Of a stretch of DNA of 64,000 bases, positions 34,654 to 44,011 are shown piece after piece. A program made the translations under genes and the position numbers. How positions within the stretch are numbered: the first letter of the stretch is position 1; each line of letters starts with the position of its first letter. The stretch is from Armillaria gallica (lineage: Eukaryota; Basidiomycota; Agaricomycetes; Agaricales; Physalacriaceae). The notes beneath the pieces are model-generated. The model searched no databases, was not told the DNA's origin, and saw only the letters and a list, made by a program, of their open reading frames with translations. The DNA is taken from contig JBANDB010000001.1 in the NCBI GenBank assembly GCA_037576215.1, forward strand, positions 124,001-188,000. Reading direction: 5' to 3'.

Positions 34654-37122
34654 CGAGCTTATACTTGCTGCGAACCCGAATTCTTCACCATTTCACGAAA
34701 ATTCGAACGTAAAACACCTTACGTCCCAGTTCCGGGCAGAGGCCTTCGAAATACCTCTGCGCGTCTTCAGTTACAAGAATCTACAGCCCATTTAGCATCG
34801 TCTGAAGCGTCATCTTCGACGCTCGCTACAGAAACCCCGTTACCAGACTCCCCTCGTAGTCCCATTCCTGGGTCTTTCGTTGAATCTCCCACATCCCCGT
34901 TTCCCGAAGAATTAGACATCTCTGAAAGAGAGAACTTGTTGTTTTCTGGACCAGAAGACGAAGAAGAAACCGAAGTTACCGCAGAACTCTTTGGTTCAAA
35001 CTACGGAACAGCCCCCGGCACCCCTTATTCCGGACAAGCTTTCGGAGGCTACCACGTAGAATCCACCTTGTTCACCGATTACCGACAAGAAGAATCCGTC
35101 GAATCTAGCGACGAATTAGTACCAGATTCCGCTACCACCATAAACTTTGATATCAAGGACGAGTCCTTCGAACAAAGTCTTACTTTTGATCCACCGGCAG
35201 AGGCTTCCACCTCTTATTTTCCCATATTTCCCATTTTACCGCCAGTCAATCTGAATCAACAACCAGCCCCCGTAGCGCAACCCGGCGCACAACCACCCGT
35301 ACAGCCCCCAGTACAACCTCCAGTCCAGCAGCCAGTACAACAACCCGCAGTCATGGCAGCAGCATCTATGCCGTTCCGAAAGGAGAAGAGCGCCCCGAAT
35401 ATCATTGACGAAATTAGTCCTGGACGCGAATTGACGCGTTATATCAGCGATATCGAAGGCCTCTTCACCCGTCATAGTATAAACGCAGAAGCCGATAAAA
35501 AGAAGTGGTTTATCTATTATCCTGGTCTCGTCATCTCCGAATTTTGGGAGAGCTTGCCCGAGTATAGCGACGCCGGCAAAACCTACGAAAATTTCAAGGA
35601 TGCCGTAGTTGCTCAGTATCCTGACGCTAGTACCACTCGAAAATACGAGAGACACGACCTCGAGCACGTTATTGGAAAATACGCACGAGAAGTTGATAAT
35701 CTCGCAGACCTAGGAGTGTTTTATCGAGAATTCTATCCCAAAGTAAAGCACTTGGTCACGAATAATCGTTTGTCAAACCACGAGACCGGCAATATGTTCA
35801 GTAAAGGCTTTCCTAACCACGTTTGGGACGCCATTGCCCGTCGACTCCAGATCAAATTACCAGACCATCATCCAGCAGACCCTTACGACCTCAGCGATAT
35901 TTACGCAGCCGCTCAGTTCGTTCTACAAGGCACGAATAAAGGAGAAAGCACTCTTAGCAGTATGCCTACTCAGAGTTTTCGTGACGCTGGTCCAGCCAGA
36001 CCCTCAGAGATGCCGTATCCCGGTCCAGTTTCACAACCTCAGCCTATCGTTCGCGTCAAGGAGGAACCTGTGGAACCCCAAGTAAAGATGGAGCATATTA
36101 ATCAGCTCATTAAACTTGGTGAGACGTTATTGCAGCTAAACTCGAATGATCGCTTCCAGAAAGCTCAGCAACGATCGTTTTCGTCCGGTCCGCCGCAGCA
36201 GAGCAGTTATGCTAATACGGCAACTGGCCAAAATTGCAGTTTCTGCGGCGAAATTGGTCATTTTATTCGAGAATGTCTCAAAGTCGAGGAGATGATTAAA
36301 GAAGGGAAGTGCAGGCACAATATAGATGGGAAGATCGTCCTGTCTACTGGCGCTTGGGTTCCTAGAGGTCTCCAAGGCACTTGGCTTAAAGATCGCATTG
36401 AGGAATGGCACCGTCAGAATCCAGGCCAGATCGGCATCGTCAATCAGCTGATGAACGCCATTGTAGAGCCAGTTCCGCATCTTAGCCGACAACGTTCTTC
36501 ACCAGTTAACGCAGATGCTCAGTCACTTAGCGTGCCCGTTTCTGGAATTGATGCGCGTCAATGCCTCGAGGCGCTCATTGCCAAATCCGAAGCTATTGGA
36601 AAAGAGATTCAGGGCATCAAACAGTTCATGCATGTTGCCGAAGAAGACTCTTCCAGTCCGAATACCGCAGATACTACGGATACTATGATTCGCCAGGTCG
36701 TAGTCGAGGTTCCCCGCCTTAAACGCGGACCAACCAAGAAGGCAGCTCCCGCAACAAAAGCGGAGGCCGCTGTTCCGCAAGAACCTACTAAGGCAGTGGG
36801 TCGACAAACTCGTACTAGTCGGAAGGCCGCTGAAGAAGCCGTGCTTGATGACGAGCAGGAGGTTGCCGTACCCAAGATTCGCGATCACTTCGATCAAGAT
36901 CTTACCCCAGATTATGACGGCATGCCCGACTTAGTCGAATATTCAGACGACGAAGACGATATTGCCGTACCTACTCAGACCAAGCAGGACGACGAAATTG
37001 CTGCAGCTATCATAGAGTCTTATTCTCCACGACAATTCGAGAAATCAAAGACAGTAGTCCACGGCAATGATCAGGATATTCGTTCCAAGTTTCCATCTTA
37101 CGCGCCACCTGCTACTCCGTGA
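34654..37122 (+). CDS. Gag polyprotein
   Basis: Nucleocapsid and capsid precursor that packages the element RNA in cytoplasmic particles. The frame is open from 34654 (after a TAG), but the first ATG is at 35353, giving 589 residues from there. Upstream sequence is acidic and protein-like, so the start could be non-AUG or supplied by splicing. A Pro/Gln repeat (QPPVQPPVQ) precedes a capsid-like region (about 35400-35940) typical of basidiomycete Ty3 elements. A CCHC zinc knuckle, CSFCGEIGHFIREC, is at 36235-36276, followed by a Gly/Trp-rich segment and an acidic tail. The frame ends at TGA 37120-37122, with pol continuing in the same frame, so this is either a readthrough site or a mutation. 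Confidence 0.85.
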   Translation, partial: RAYTCCEPEFFTISRKFERKTPYVPVPGRGLRNTSARLQLQESTAHLASSEASSSTLATETPLPDSPRSPIPGSFVESPTSPFPEELDISERENLLFSGPEDEEETEVTAELFGSNYGTAPGTPYSGQAFGGYHVESTLFTDYRQEESVESSDELVPDSATTINFDIKDESFEQSLTFDPPAEASTSYFPIFPILPPVNLNQQPAPVAQPGAQPPVQPPVQPPVQQPVQQPAVMAAASMPFRKEKSAPNIIDEISPGRELTRYISDIEGLFTRHSINAEADKKKWFIYYPGLVISEFWESLPEYSDAGKTYENFKDAVVAQYPDASTTRKYERHDLEHVIGKYAREVDNLADLGVFYREFYPKVKHLVTNNRLSNHETGNMFSKGFPNHVWDAIARRLQIKLPDHHPADPYDLSDIYAAAQFVLQGTNKGESTLSSMPTQSFRDAGPARPSEMPYPGPVSQPQPIVRVKEEPVEPQVKMEHINQLIKLGETLLQLNSNDRFQKAQQRSFSSGPPQQSSYANTATGQNCSFCGEIGHFIRECLKVEEMIKEGKCRHNIDGKIVLSTGAWVPRGLQGTWLKDRIEEWHRQNPGQIGIVNQLMNAIVEPVPHLSRQRSSPVNADAQSLSVPVSGIDARQCLEALIAKSEAIGKEIQGIKQFMHVAEEDSSSPNTADTTDTMIRQVVVEVPRLKRGPTKKAAPATKAEAAVPQEPTKAVGRQTRTSRKAAEEAVLDDEQEVAVPKIRDHFDQDLTPDYDGMPDLVEYSDDEDDIAVPTQTKQDDEIAAAIIESYSPRQFEKSKTVVHGNDQDIRSKFPSYAPPATP

Positions 37123-38181
37123 CGCGATCCATCCAAGACTGTCACGGCAGTACCCGAGCATGTGCCAGTCAAGGAGCGTGTAGCTCAGCTCATCCCCGAA
37201 GATATTCATCCATTTGCCGCGGCAAAGCCAGCCAATTATGCACCGCCAGCAGTTCGAAATGCGGGTGCAAAGCCAGATGTCCGCAAGCGTCCCAAAGATA
37301 ATGAACCTGCTTATAGGACACGGGCGCCGATAGAAGGTTCGCATGTTGCGCGAGAAGTCTACGAGCGTGCGCTTGACTCCACGATCACATTGTCGCATCA
37401 AGAGTTATATTCTTTATCACCAGCAATCAGGGAAATGATTAAGGAGGATAACACGAAGCGCAAAGTGCCAAATACCGTGGAACAGTTCCAGAAGGAGGTA
37501 GCTTTACCGTTTACCGGACCCAAAACCGTAGAAATCACGGTAAAGGCGCCAGAAGACCACGAAAACGGCAAAACTTCCACTCTTTTATACAGCATGCCGG
37601 ATAATTTCGTGCAGACTTTCGAGCAGACCAGTAACGCTCAGAAGGAACCGCCGGCAGGATCGTCAGTCGTCCCAGACCCATACGAAGCTCGCATCAAGAA
37701 AGGGGAGAAGATCGGACCCTTGAAATGCGCAGCAGATTCTATTTCATTAAGATCCATCGTCCCAGTGGTGGATCATCAGCTCAAAGTCGAGTGCATCATT
37801 GATCCCGGATCACAAGTGATCTCCATGTCGGAAGCTGTGTGCTTGCGCTTGGGGCTGATCTATGATCCTACGGTTATATTGGAAATGCAGTTGGCCAATG
37901 GAACTACGAATTATTCCTTGGGTCTAGCACAAAATGTCGCATTTTTGTTTGGAGATATCACGCTATACTTACAAGTGCACGTCATTCGGCAATCTGCCTA
38001 CGATATCTTGCTCGGCAGACCTTTCGACACGTTAACTCAGAGCATTGTTCGCAATTATTCGGACGAAAACCAGACCATTACCATCCATGATCCGAACACC
38101 GGCAAGACCGCCACCATCCCGACGATTCCTCGTGGTCGTCCCCGTATCCTTAACCACGTCCCATTTTCTTGGGAAAATTGA
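37123..38181 (+). CDS. Pol part 1: aspartic protease region
   Basis: Continues in the same frame as gag after the TGA at 37120. The retropepsin active site appears as IIDPGSQ with the Asp codon at 37801-37803, followed by LEMQLANGTTN and a DILLGRPF segment, the normal flap and C-terminal motif of Ty3 proteases. DPGS in place of DSGS is a familiar variant in fungal elements. The enzyme would cut Gag-Pol into mature proteins. The stretch ends at TGA 38179-38181 followed by CTAG, a sequence known as a leaky UGA context in other systems, again without change of frame. Confidence 0.85.
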   Translation, partial: RDPSKTVTAVPEHVPVKERVAQLIPEDIHPFAAAKPANYAPPAVRNAGAKPDVRKRPKDNEPAYRTRAPIEGSHVAREVYERALDSTITLSHQELYSLSPAIREMIKEDNTKRKVPNTVEQFQKEVALPFTGPKTVEITVKAPEDHENGKTSTLLYSMPDNFVQTFEQTSNAQKEPPAGSSVVPDPYEARIKKGEKIGPLKCAADSISLRSIVPVVDHQLKVECIIDPGSQVISMSEAVCLRLGLIYDPTVILEMQLANGTTNYSLGLAQNVAFLFGDITLYLQVHVIRQSAYDILLGRPFDTLTQSIVRNYSDENQTITIHDPNTGKTATIPTIPRGRPRILNHVPFSWEN

Positions 38182-39738
38182 CTAGAAGAACCCAACGATG
38201 ATATAGAGGAGATCGCCCTCGTCATTGAATTAGACGCGAATCAAGAACCTAAAATTATTGCCTACGCGGTGTCCACTTCCGAATTTGACTCAGAAAAAGC
38301 TTCAACCCAATATTTATCGGCCTGCGACCCTAATAAATTCCCTATCCAACCTACTACGTTTACACAATCACTATGGTCGACTGAAACCGTGTACAGTTCC
38401 ACCCCATATGCCGAATTCTCTTTACCAACAGACCGCGAACAATTGTTACTGTTATATTCTATTCCTACTCAGATTCCTCAAGATTTCTCAGATTCCGGTT
38501 TCGTTTCCCAGCCCCGAGATTACATGTATCGTCTATACGGTTCTAATATTATTGGAGATCAATCCTACGAGCCATGGTTCTCTAAGAAAGTCTCGGTTTT
38601 CGCAGGCAAGAAGTACAAGCCGGTAGCTTTGAAAACGAAGCCCGTACTTGCAACCTTGCCTGATAAATTCCGTATCGTTCGCAATATTCGAGGAGACCCA
38701 TTAGCCGAAATACCTAGGTTATCTCCAACACCGCCCCCTTTTATTCCCACCGAACGTTATACCCAAGAACGCAAGGAGTACATCGACTCCATCCATAACG
38801 ATGGTTTCCTTTGGCCAGAAGAAATGAAGCTCATGCATCACTTCATGACGGTTCAGGAGAAAGCATTCGCATGGGAAGATTCAGAACGAGGCAGTTTTCG
38901 TAAAGATTTCTTCCCTCCAATCGATATTCCAGTCGTCGAACACACCCCTTGGGTTCTACGAAATATTCCTATACCTCCAGGCATTTACGCAGAAGTTTGC
39001 CGTATGATCAAAACAAAGATTGACACAGGCGTTTATGAACCTTCCAATTCTTCCTATCGCTCGAGATGGTTTACGGTTTTAAAGAAAGATGGCAAAAGTC
39101 TTCGCATAGTTCACAGTCTAGAACCATTGAACGAAGTTACGATTGCTCATTCTGGATTACCACCGGCAACAGACCCTCTCGCAGAACATTTCGCAGGTCG
39201 TGCATGCGGCGCTACTCTAGACTTATTCGTTGGATACGATGAACGTCTATTGGCAGAGTCGTCTCGCGACCTCACCACCTTCCAAACTCCTTATGGAGCA
39301 CTACGACTCGTTACCTTACCCATGGGTTGGACCAATTCCGTACCAATATTCCATGACGACGTTACCTTCATTCTACAACCCGAAATCCCAGAGTTCACCA
39401 TTCCTTACATTGATGACGTTCCAGTTCGGGGACCAGAAACTCGATACGAAATTATAGGAGGCTACGAAACCATTCCTCTCAATACCGGCATTCGACGTTT
39501 TGTTTGGGAACACTTCCAAAACCTAAACAGAATTGTCCAACGCATGAAATATTGTGGAGGCACGTTTTCAGGCAAGAAAGCCTACCTTTGTTGCGCCGAA
39601 ATTACCGTGCTAGGTCATAGATGCACGTACTCTGGCCGACTACCTCTCGAAAGTATTGTCTCGTCGATACTTCGATGGGGACCTTGTATTGATGTCTCTG
39701 ACGCGCGTGCCTTCATTGGTACCGTCGGAGTCCTATGA
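38182..39738 (+). CDS. Pol part 2: reverse transcriptase
   Basis: Copies element RNA to DNA. The frame is continuous with the protease part. RT motifs in order: VLKKDGKSLRIVHSLEPLN (about 39080), LDLFVGYDER with the first catalytic Asp (about 39220), TLPMGWTNSV, and YIDD at 39406-39417 with the catalytic Asp pair, then VLGHRCTYSGR. The region closes with FIGTVGVL and TGA at 39736-39738, where related elements have arginine before IFI, so the stop is probably CGA changed to TGA. Confidence 0.9.
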   Translation, partial: LEEPNDDIEEIALVIELDANQEPKIIAYAVSTSEFDSEKASTQYLSACDPNKFPIQPTTFTQSLWSTETVYSSTPYAEFSLPTDREQLLLLYSIPTQIPQDFSDSGFVSQPRDYMYRLYGSNIIGDQSYEPWFSKKVSVFAGKKYKPVALKTKPVLATLPDKFRIVRNIRGDPLAEIPRLSPTPPPFIPTERYTQERKEYIDSIHNDGFLWPEEMKLMHHFMTVQEKAFAWEDSERGSFRKDFFPPIDIPVVEHTPWVLRNIPIPPGIYAEVCRMIKTKIDTGVYEPSNSSYRSRWFTVLKKDGKSLRIVHSLEPLNEVTIAHSGLPPATDPLAEHFAGRACGATLDLFVGYDERLLAESSRDLTTFQTPYGALRLVTLPMGWTNSVPIFHDDVTFILQPEIPEFTIPYIDDVPVRGPETRYEIIGGYETIPLNTGIRRFVWEHFQNLNRIVQRMKYCGGTFSGKKAYLCCAEITVLGHRCTYSGRLPLESIVSSILRWGPCIDVSDARAFIGTVGVL

Positions 39739-40644
39739 ATATTCATCGATAATTTCGCAACCCGAGCTCTACCCATTACCAAGTTATTCAGAAAAGACGT
39801 TCCCTTCAAATTCGAATCAGCAGAGATTGCCGCACAAGAAGATCTTAAAGACGCAGTTAGAGTCAGCCTGGCATTAAGGCCGCTCAGTTACACGTCAACC
39901 GGAGCTGTTATACTTGCCGTTGATACAGGACCTGCCGCAGTTGGATATTATCTAGCACAGTGCGACCCCGTCAATCCAAAGATTCGCTATTTCGCCAGGT
40001 TCGGTTCAATCACTCTTAACGAACGCGAGTGCGGATATTCTCAAGCCAAGAAAGAGATATTTGGATTATACCGCGCCTTAGGAGATTGCAAAATTTATCT
40101 TATCGGTCTTCCTACGTTTATTGTTGAAGTAGACGCGAGTGCTATCAAGGGAATGCTCAAGAACCCTGATATCGCACCCTCAGCAGCAGTTAACCGATGG
40201 ATTATCGGCATTCTATCTTTTCATTTCATTCTAGTCCATGTACCAGGCTCCAAGCATGGTCCAGATGGATTATCGCGACGCCCACCCCAACTAGGAGACC
40301 CTCCTCCGCCCGAAGACGGCATGGAAGACTTCTTACACACTCATTACGGGCTTATGCATTTTATTAATTCAACTTCACCTACGATTAATTCGCCAATCAA
40401 GTTAATTCAAGTTCTACAACAAGAAGTTGCCGTAGACTCCACGAAAATCATTCCTTACTCAGAAGTTCCTCGTACCACAAAGCAACAACGTTTAGATGAA
40501 CGGCTAACGCACCTATTGCCGTGGCATCTATACCTCAAGAGACCTGCAGGATTTGACGATATTGCATACGCGAAATTCATGAAGTATGCTGTTCATTTCT
40601 TCGAGAGACAGGGAAAGCTATGGCGCAAAAACGTAGATGGGTGA
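39739..40644 (+). CDS. Pol part 3: RT connection and RNase H
   Basis: The same frame resumes with IFIDNFATRALP and continues through an RNase H domain. AVILAVDTGPAAVGYYL carries the first acidic residue, ERECGYSQAKKEIFGLYRAL the Glu-bearing helix, and VEVDASA a further Asp, followed by LVHVPGSKHGPDGLSRRP, the usual end of Ty3 RNase H. It would degrade RNA in RNA-DNA hybrids. The part ends at TGA 40642-40644 in DG*HQLVLF, where related integrases have arginine. Confidence 0.88.
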   Translation: MFIDNFATRALPITKLFRKDVPFKFESAEIAAQEDLKDAVRVSLALRPLSYTSTGAVILAVDTGPAAVGYYLAQCDPVNPKIRYFARFGSITLNERECGYSQAKKEIFGLYRALGDCKIYLIGLPTFIVEVDASAIKGMLKNPDIAPSAAVNRWIIGILSFHFILVHVPGSKHGPDGLSRRPPQLGDPPPPEDGMEDFLHTHYGLMHFINSTSPTINSPIKLIQVLQQEVAVDSTKIIPYSEVPRTTKQQRLDERLTHLLPWHLYLKRPAGFDDIAYAKFMKYAVHFFERQGKLWRKNVDG

Positions 40645-41883
40645 CATCAGCTCGTCCTGTTCCCCGAACGTCGCATTCAAGTGATGACGTCTTGCCACGA
40701 TGACGTTGCTCACAAGGGCTTCTATGCGACACACGCGCTAATCAAGGAACGTTATTGGTGGCCGGATATGAAGTATGATATTTCCTGGTTCGTAAGGACG
40801 TGTCATCTATGCCAAATCCGTCAAACCCGACAAATCTATATCCCGCCTACCGTTGCTCTTCCCGCTCCTTTGTTTTCCAAAATGTATATGGACACCATGA
40901 TCATGCCAGTTTCGGGACAATACCGTTACATCGTCCAAGGCAGATGTTCGCTCAGTCATTATCCAGAATTTCGTTGCTTGCGCAAAGAAACAGCACGAAC
41001 ATTAGGAGAATGGATTTTCGAGGATATCTTATGCCGTTGGGGATCTTTAGTCAAGATCGTTACCGACAACGGATCCGCCTTTGTTGCCGCAATCAATTAT
41101 TTGAGCAAGAAGTACCATATCAATCACATTCGTATCTCCGGTTATAACTCCAGAGCCAATGGAATTGCCGAAAGACCACACTTCGACGTCCGTCAAGGAC
41201 TGTTTAAGGCGTCTGATGGTGATCAAAAGAAGTGGAGTCAAAACGCCTATTCCGTATTTTGGGCAGACCGAATAACGATCAGGAGACGCATGGGTTGTTC
41301 ACCGTATTTTGCCGCAACCGGGACGGAGCCCCTTCTTCCAATGGACATAGTCGAATCTACATGGCTGATGCCGCCACCAGACAATATCATCAGTACCACG
41401 TCATTAATTGCACGTAGAGCCATTAGTCTTCAAAAACGTTCTCAAGATCTCGAGCGTTTGAGGTCTAAAGTCTACGAAGCTAGAAGAAATGCCGCAGTTA
41501 AATTTGAGAAGGACCACGAATACTCTATCAGAGACTTCAACTTCCAAAAGGGAGATTTAGTTTTGATGCGCAACACACAGATAGAGAAGGCTCTAAATCG
41601 TAAAATGCGCACCAGATATTTGGGCCCCTTAGTGATCTTGGGGAGAAATAAAGGCGGCGCATATCTCCTTTGTGAATTAGACGGTTCGACCTTCGCAAGA
41701 CCAGTTGCCGTGTTTAGGCTATTGCCGTACTTTGCCAGGAAGAAGATTGACGTACCGGATATCAATGCGATCATTGACGTGCCACCCGCGCGGATCAATG
41801 ATCTCTTCGCGTCATCAGAGGATGGTACGCTCGACGACCTCCCAGATCTAGAAGGAGCGCATAATGAAGCAGAACTTGCTTGA
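40645..41883 (+). CDS. Pol part 4: integrase
   Basis: Inserts element DNA into the host genome. The HHCC zinc finger is formed by CHDDVAHKG and TCHLC. The catalytic core has MDTMIMP, VTDNGSAF and NGIAERP, giving the D, D and E residues. A GPY/F-like module is seen as RTRYLGPLVILGRNKGGAYLL. I see no chromodomain. The frame stops at TGA 41881-41883; an in-frame TAA follows about 90 nt later. The 3' end converges on the antisense gene at 42083. Confidence 0.9.
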   Translation, partial: HQLVLFPERRIQVMTSCHDDVAHKGFYATHALIKERYWWPDMKYDISWFVRTCHLCQIRQTRQIYIPPTVALPAPLFSKMYMDTMIMPVSGQYRYIVQGRCSLSHYPEFRCLRKETARTLGEWIFEDILCRWGSLVKIVTDNGSAFVAAINYLSKKYHINHIRISGYNSRANGIAERPHFDVRQGLFKASDGDQKKWSQNAYSVFWADRITIRRRMGCSPYFAATGTEPLLPMDIVESTWLMPPPDNIISTTSLIARRAISLQKRSQDLERLRSKVYEARRNAAVKFEKDHEYSIRDFNFQKGDLVLMRNTQIEKALNRKMRTRYLGPLVILGRNKGGAYLLCELDGSTFARPVAVFRLLPYFARKKIDVPDINAIIDVPPARINDLFASSEDGTLDDLPDLEGAHNEAELA

Positions 41884-41932
41884 TTTTCACTCAAGACATT
41901 GGCAAAAACCAAAACTTTTTATATAAATAATT

Positions 41933-41951
41933 GGGCTCCATTTTGGAGCCC
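41933..41951. terminator. Hairpin 1 between convergent genes
   Basis: GGGCTCC-ATTTT-GGAGCCC is a perfect 7-bp stem, about 50 nt after the pol stop. It may help form RNA 3' ends for either strand, but the function is inferred. Confidence 0.55.
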
Positions 41952-41980
41952 CTACACATTCGTTCATAGCTAATTATTCT

Positions 41981-42002
41981 GACCGGTATATCCATACCGG
42001 TC
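41981..42002. terminator. Hairpin 2 between convergent genes
   Basis: GACCGGTAT-ATCC-ATACCGGTC is a perfect 9-bp stem located 30 nt after hairpin 1 and 80 nt from the stop of the antisense gene. Its role is unknown. Confidence 0.55.
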
Positions 42003-42082
42003 CCCCGACACTCTTTCAAAATATACCCCTGCGAAATTGTCCGTACGAATTGAATACAACCACCTAGGCGACCACGGCAACT

Positions 42083-44011
42083 CTAGTAACGACCACGACG
42101 ACTGGAGCCCGCCTTGCTCTGCCAGTTTCCTCCATAGTTACCGGGGACACCGTCCTGGTACTCGACGGATGCCTGGGGAGGCGGAGTCCAGCTGCCTTTA
42201 GAAGGGCAGTTAGCTTCACCACAGTTGCCCCACCCACGGCAAGTACAAAGAGCCGGAACAGGGTCTGGAGTCTCCATGTTAGAATCACAGTTATTATGGT
42301 CACAACTCCACCCAGCACATTCCTTAATGTACTGGGCGGCCTCAGCTTTACCTTTACCCTTCCTGTCATCCTTTTTGCCCTTGTTCTTCGAATGGTTCTT
42401 CTTACCGTGGCCACGACCCGAACGTTGGTGCTTATTCCTCCACCAAGGAACATAGGTTTTGCGAGAAGACGTAGCATGATTATCGGTCCGCATCTTGGCC
42501 GCAGTACTAGCCTCCGCTTCCTCTTGAGCGCGCGTCTCATCAAGTTTAACCGTAACAAGACGGTAATGCTGGACGAGGACGTGACAAAGTTTCAAGTGCA
42601 AATAGAGATCGCGGGTGTTAGACTCCAATTGATGGTAGAAGGAGTCCTTCGTCTTCACCAACGAGGCTATAGACTCGCCCTGAGGAGTGAACTGTTGATA
42701 GTTCGCCCCAACGAACTCTGCTGCGTTGTGGACGATGGCTTCCGTATGAGGATCATCACTAATGTCGGGCGAAGGATCTGTAAACGCATGGAATTAGTAA
42801 CCGCAGACCAGAAAGCGCGGAAGGGAAGAACTTACTAGCTCCATAAGGGTCAGCATCGATGAGCTCATCAATAATATCGAGGATATTTTTATCGTTCTCC
42901 GGATGAGGATCCTTGAACGGCATCAAGAGAATTTGTCAGTCGGGAAGACCTCCAATGCAGCGGCGAGTCACGGATTTGTGGCAAGCGTGGCAGATCGAAG
43001 ACAGCCCGGCAAAAGTACACTCGGAGCCCTCCAGAATGCAAGGCCCGCAAGGACGAACAGCCTTAGATCTACGTCAATACGAAAAGAAAACGTGGATTTA
43101 AAGAGAAAACGTACCTTGGCAGAGCGAGCAGGACATCGATGAGCGGGATGACTAGGAGTGCCCGAGCAATAGGCGCAGAACGTGTTGCCGTACTGAAGGT
43201 CAGCCTTGTTGAAAGAGCGGCGATACAGATCGGTGATCTTCTCGCCAATCTGAACGGCGTCCTTGAGGGTACCTTCTTTCTCGGCAAATTGCTCAATGAA
43301 GGCACCGGAAGGAGCGACAACCGGAGATGGCATCTGGATCATACCAAGTCAAATTAACGTGATGCTACGGCTTTAATTGATTCGAAGCACGTACCACCCA
43401 ATCTGCAGAAGAGACCGTAGAAGGAGATACGGCACGAGTTTCCCTAGCAGGAGTTTCCTCCAATACCAAGTCGGCACCCTGAGAGGCAGAAGCAGACGCG
43501 GCGTCCGAAGACAAAGGCGCGGTCTGAACTTCCTTGGAAGGAGCGACATTGGGAGTGAACGGAGCAGACGACATCTGGATATCGTCGTCGATACGGTAAC
43601 GCAAGGGAGGAAGGACCTCCAGAGTGTCCAAAATTTGGTTACCGGAGATGGAGTACCTTCCACCGACAGAAAACTTGAGACGGTCTGACTCAATCTTGAG
43701 CATGGTGTCCCAAGTCTCGCGGAAGTTGAACTTAGAGACGCAGCCATCGACGACAGCTTCGAACATCTTAAAGAATTCTTCCTTGAGAGCGGATGGATAG
43801 TACGCTTCGACCTGGCACTATTCAACGTCAATAAAAGCACGAAAACCCGCACAGGAGCACGGCAATTTACCTTGATGTGTGCCGCCTCGTCAAAGTAGGT
43901 GGTGCGACGCAATAATTGCGCGTTAGGCTCGAGAGGGGCTTGCAAGACGGCGTCAGCACGCTTGACAAGGGAGATGAGAGATGGAATAGTTTGAGCAGCA
44001 GAAGTAGACAT
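42083..44011 (-). CDS. Antisense gene 1: cysteine-cluster protein in retrotransposon
   Basis: Five exons on the minus strand: 44011-43871, 43811-43395, 43333-43115, 43061-42836 and 42777-42083. The introns are 53-61 nt with GTAAAT, GTACGT or GTAAGT donors and AG acceptors, and all phases fit, giving 565 codons. The N-terminal half carries YYPSALKEEFFKMFEAVV and a Ser/Ala-rich linker. Exon 3 has CAYCSGTPSHPAHRC, a zinc-knuckle-like C-x2-C-x5-H-x4-C. Exon 4 has six cysteines spaced C-x2-C-x6-C-x8-C-x2-C-x7-C (residues 264-294), close to a Zn(II)2Cys6 cluster but without its basic residues. Exon 5 is lysine-rich with a further Cys-rich tail and an SRRGRY end. Codon 301 is TGA (42938-42936), just after the cluster. 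The frame then continues, so it is probably a mutated Arg or Trp codon. A DNA-binding or packaging role is inference. Confidence 0.75.

Noticed and set aside
34936..37122. Gag starting at 34936
   Set aside because: The codon there is TTG and the frame extends further upstream without a stop. The first ATG is at 35353, so 34936 has no special status.
42296..42838. Plus-strand open frame of 180 codons opposite antisense gene 1
   Set aside because: It is the mirror of exon 5, crosses the intron, and has no domain. The minus strand has introns with fitting phases and clear cysteine motifs.
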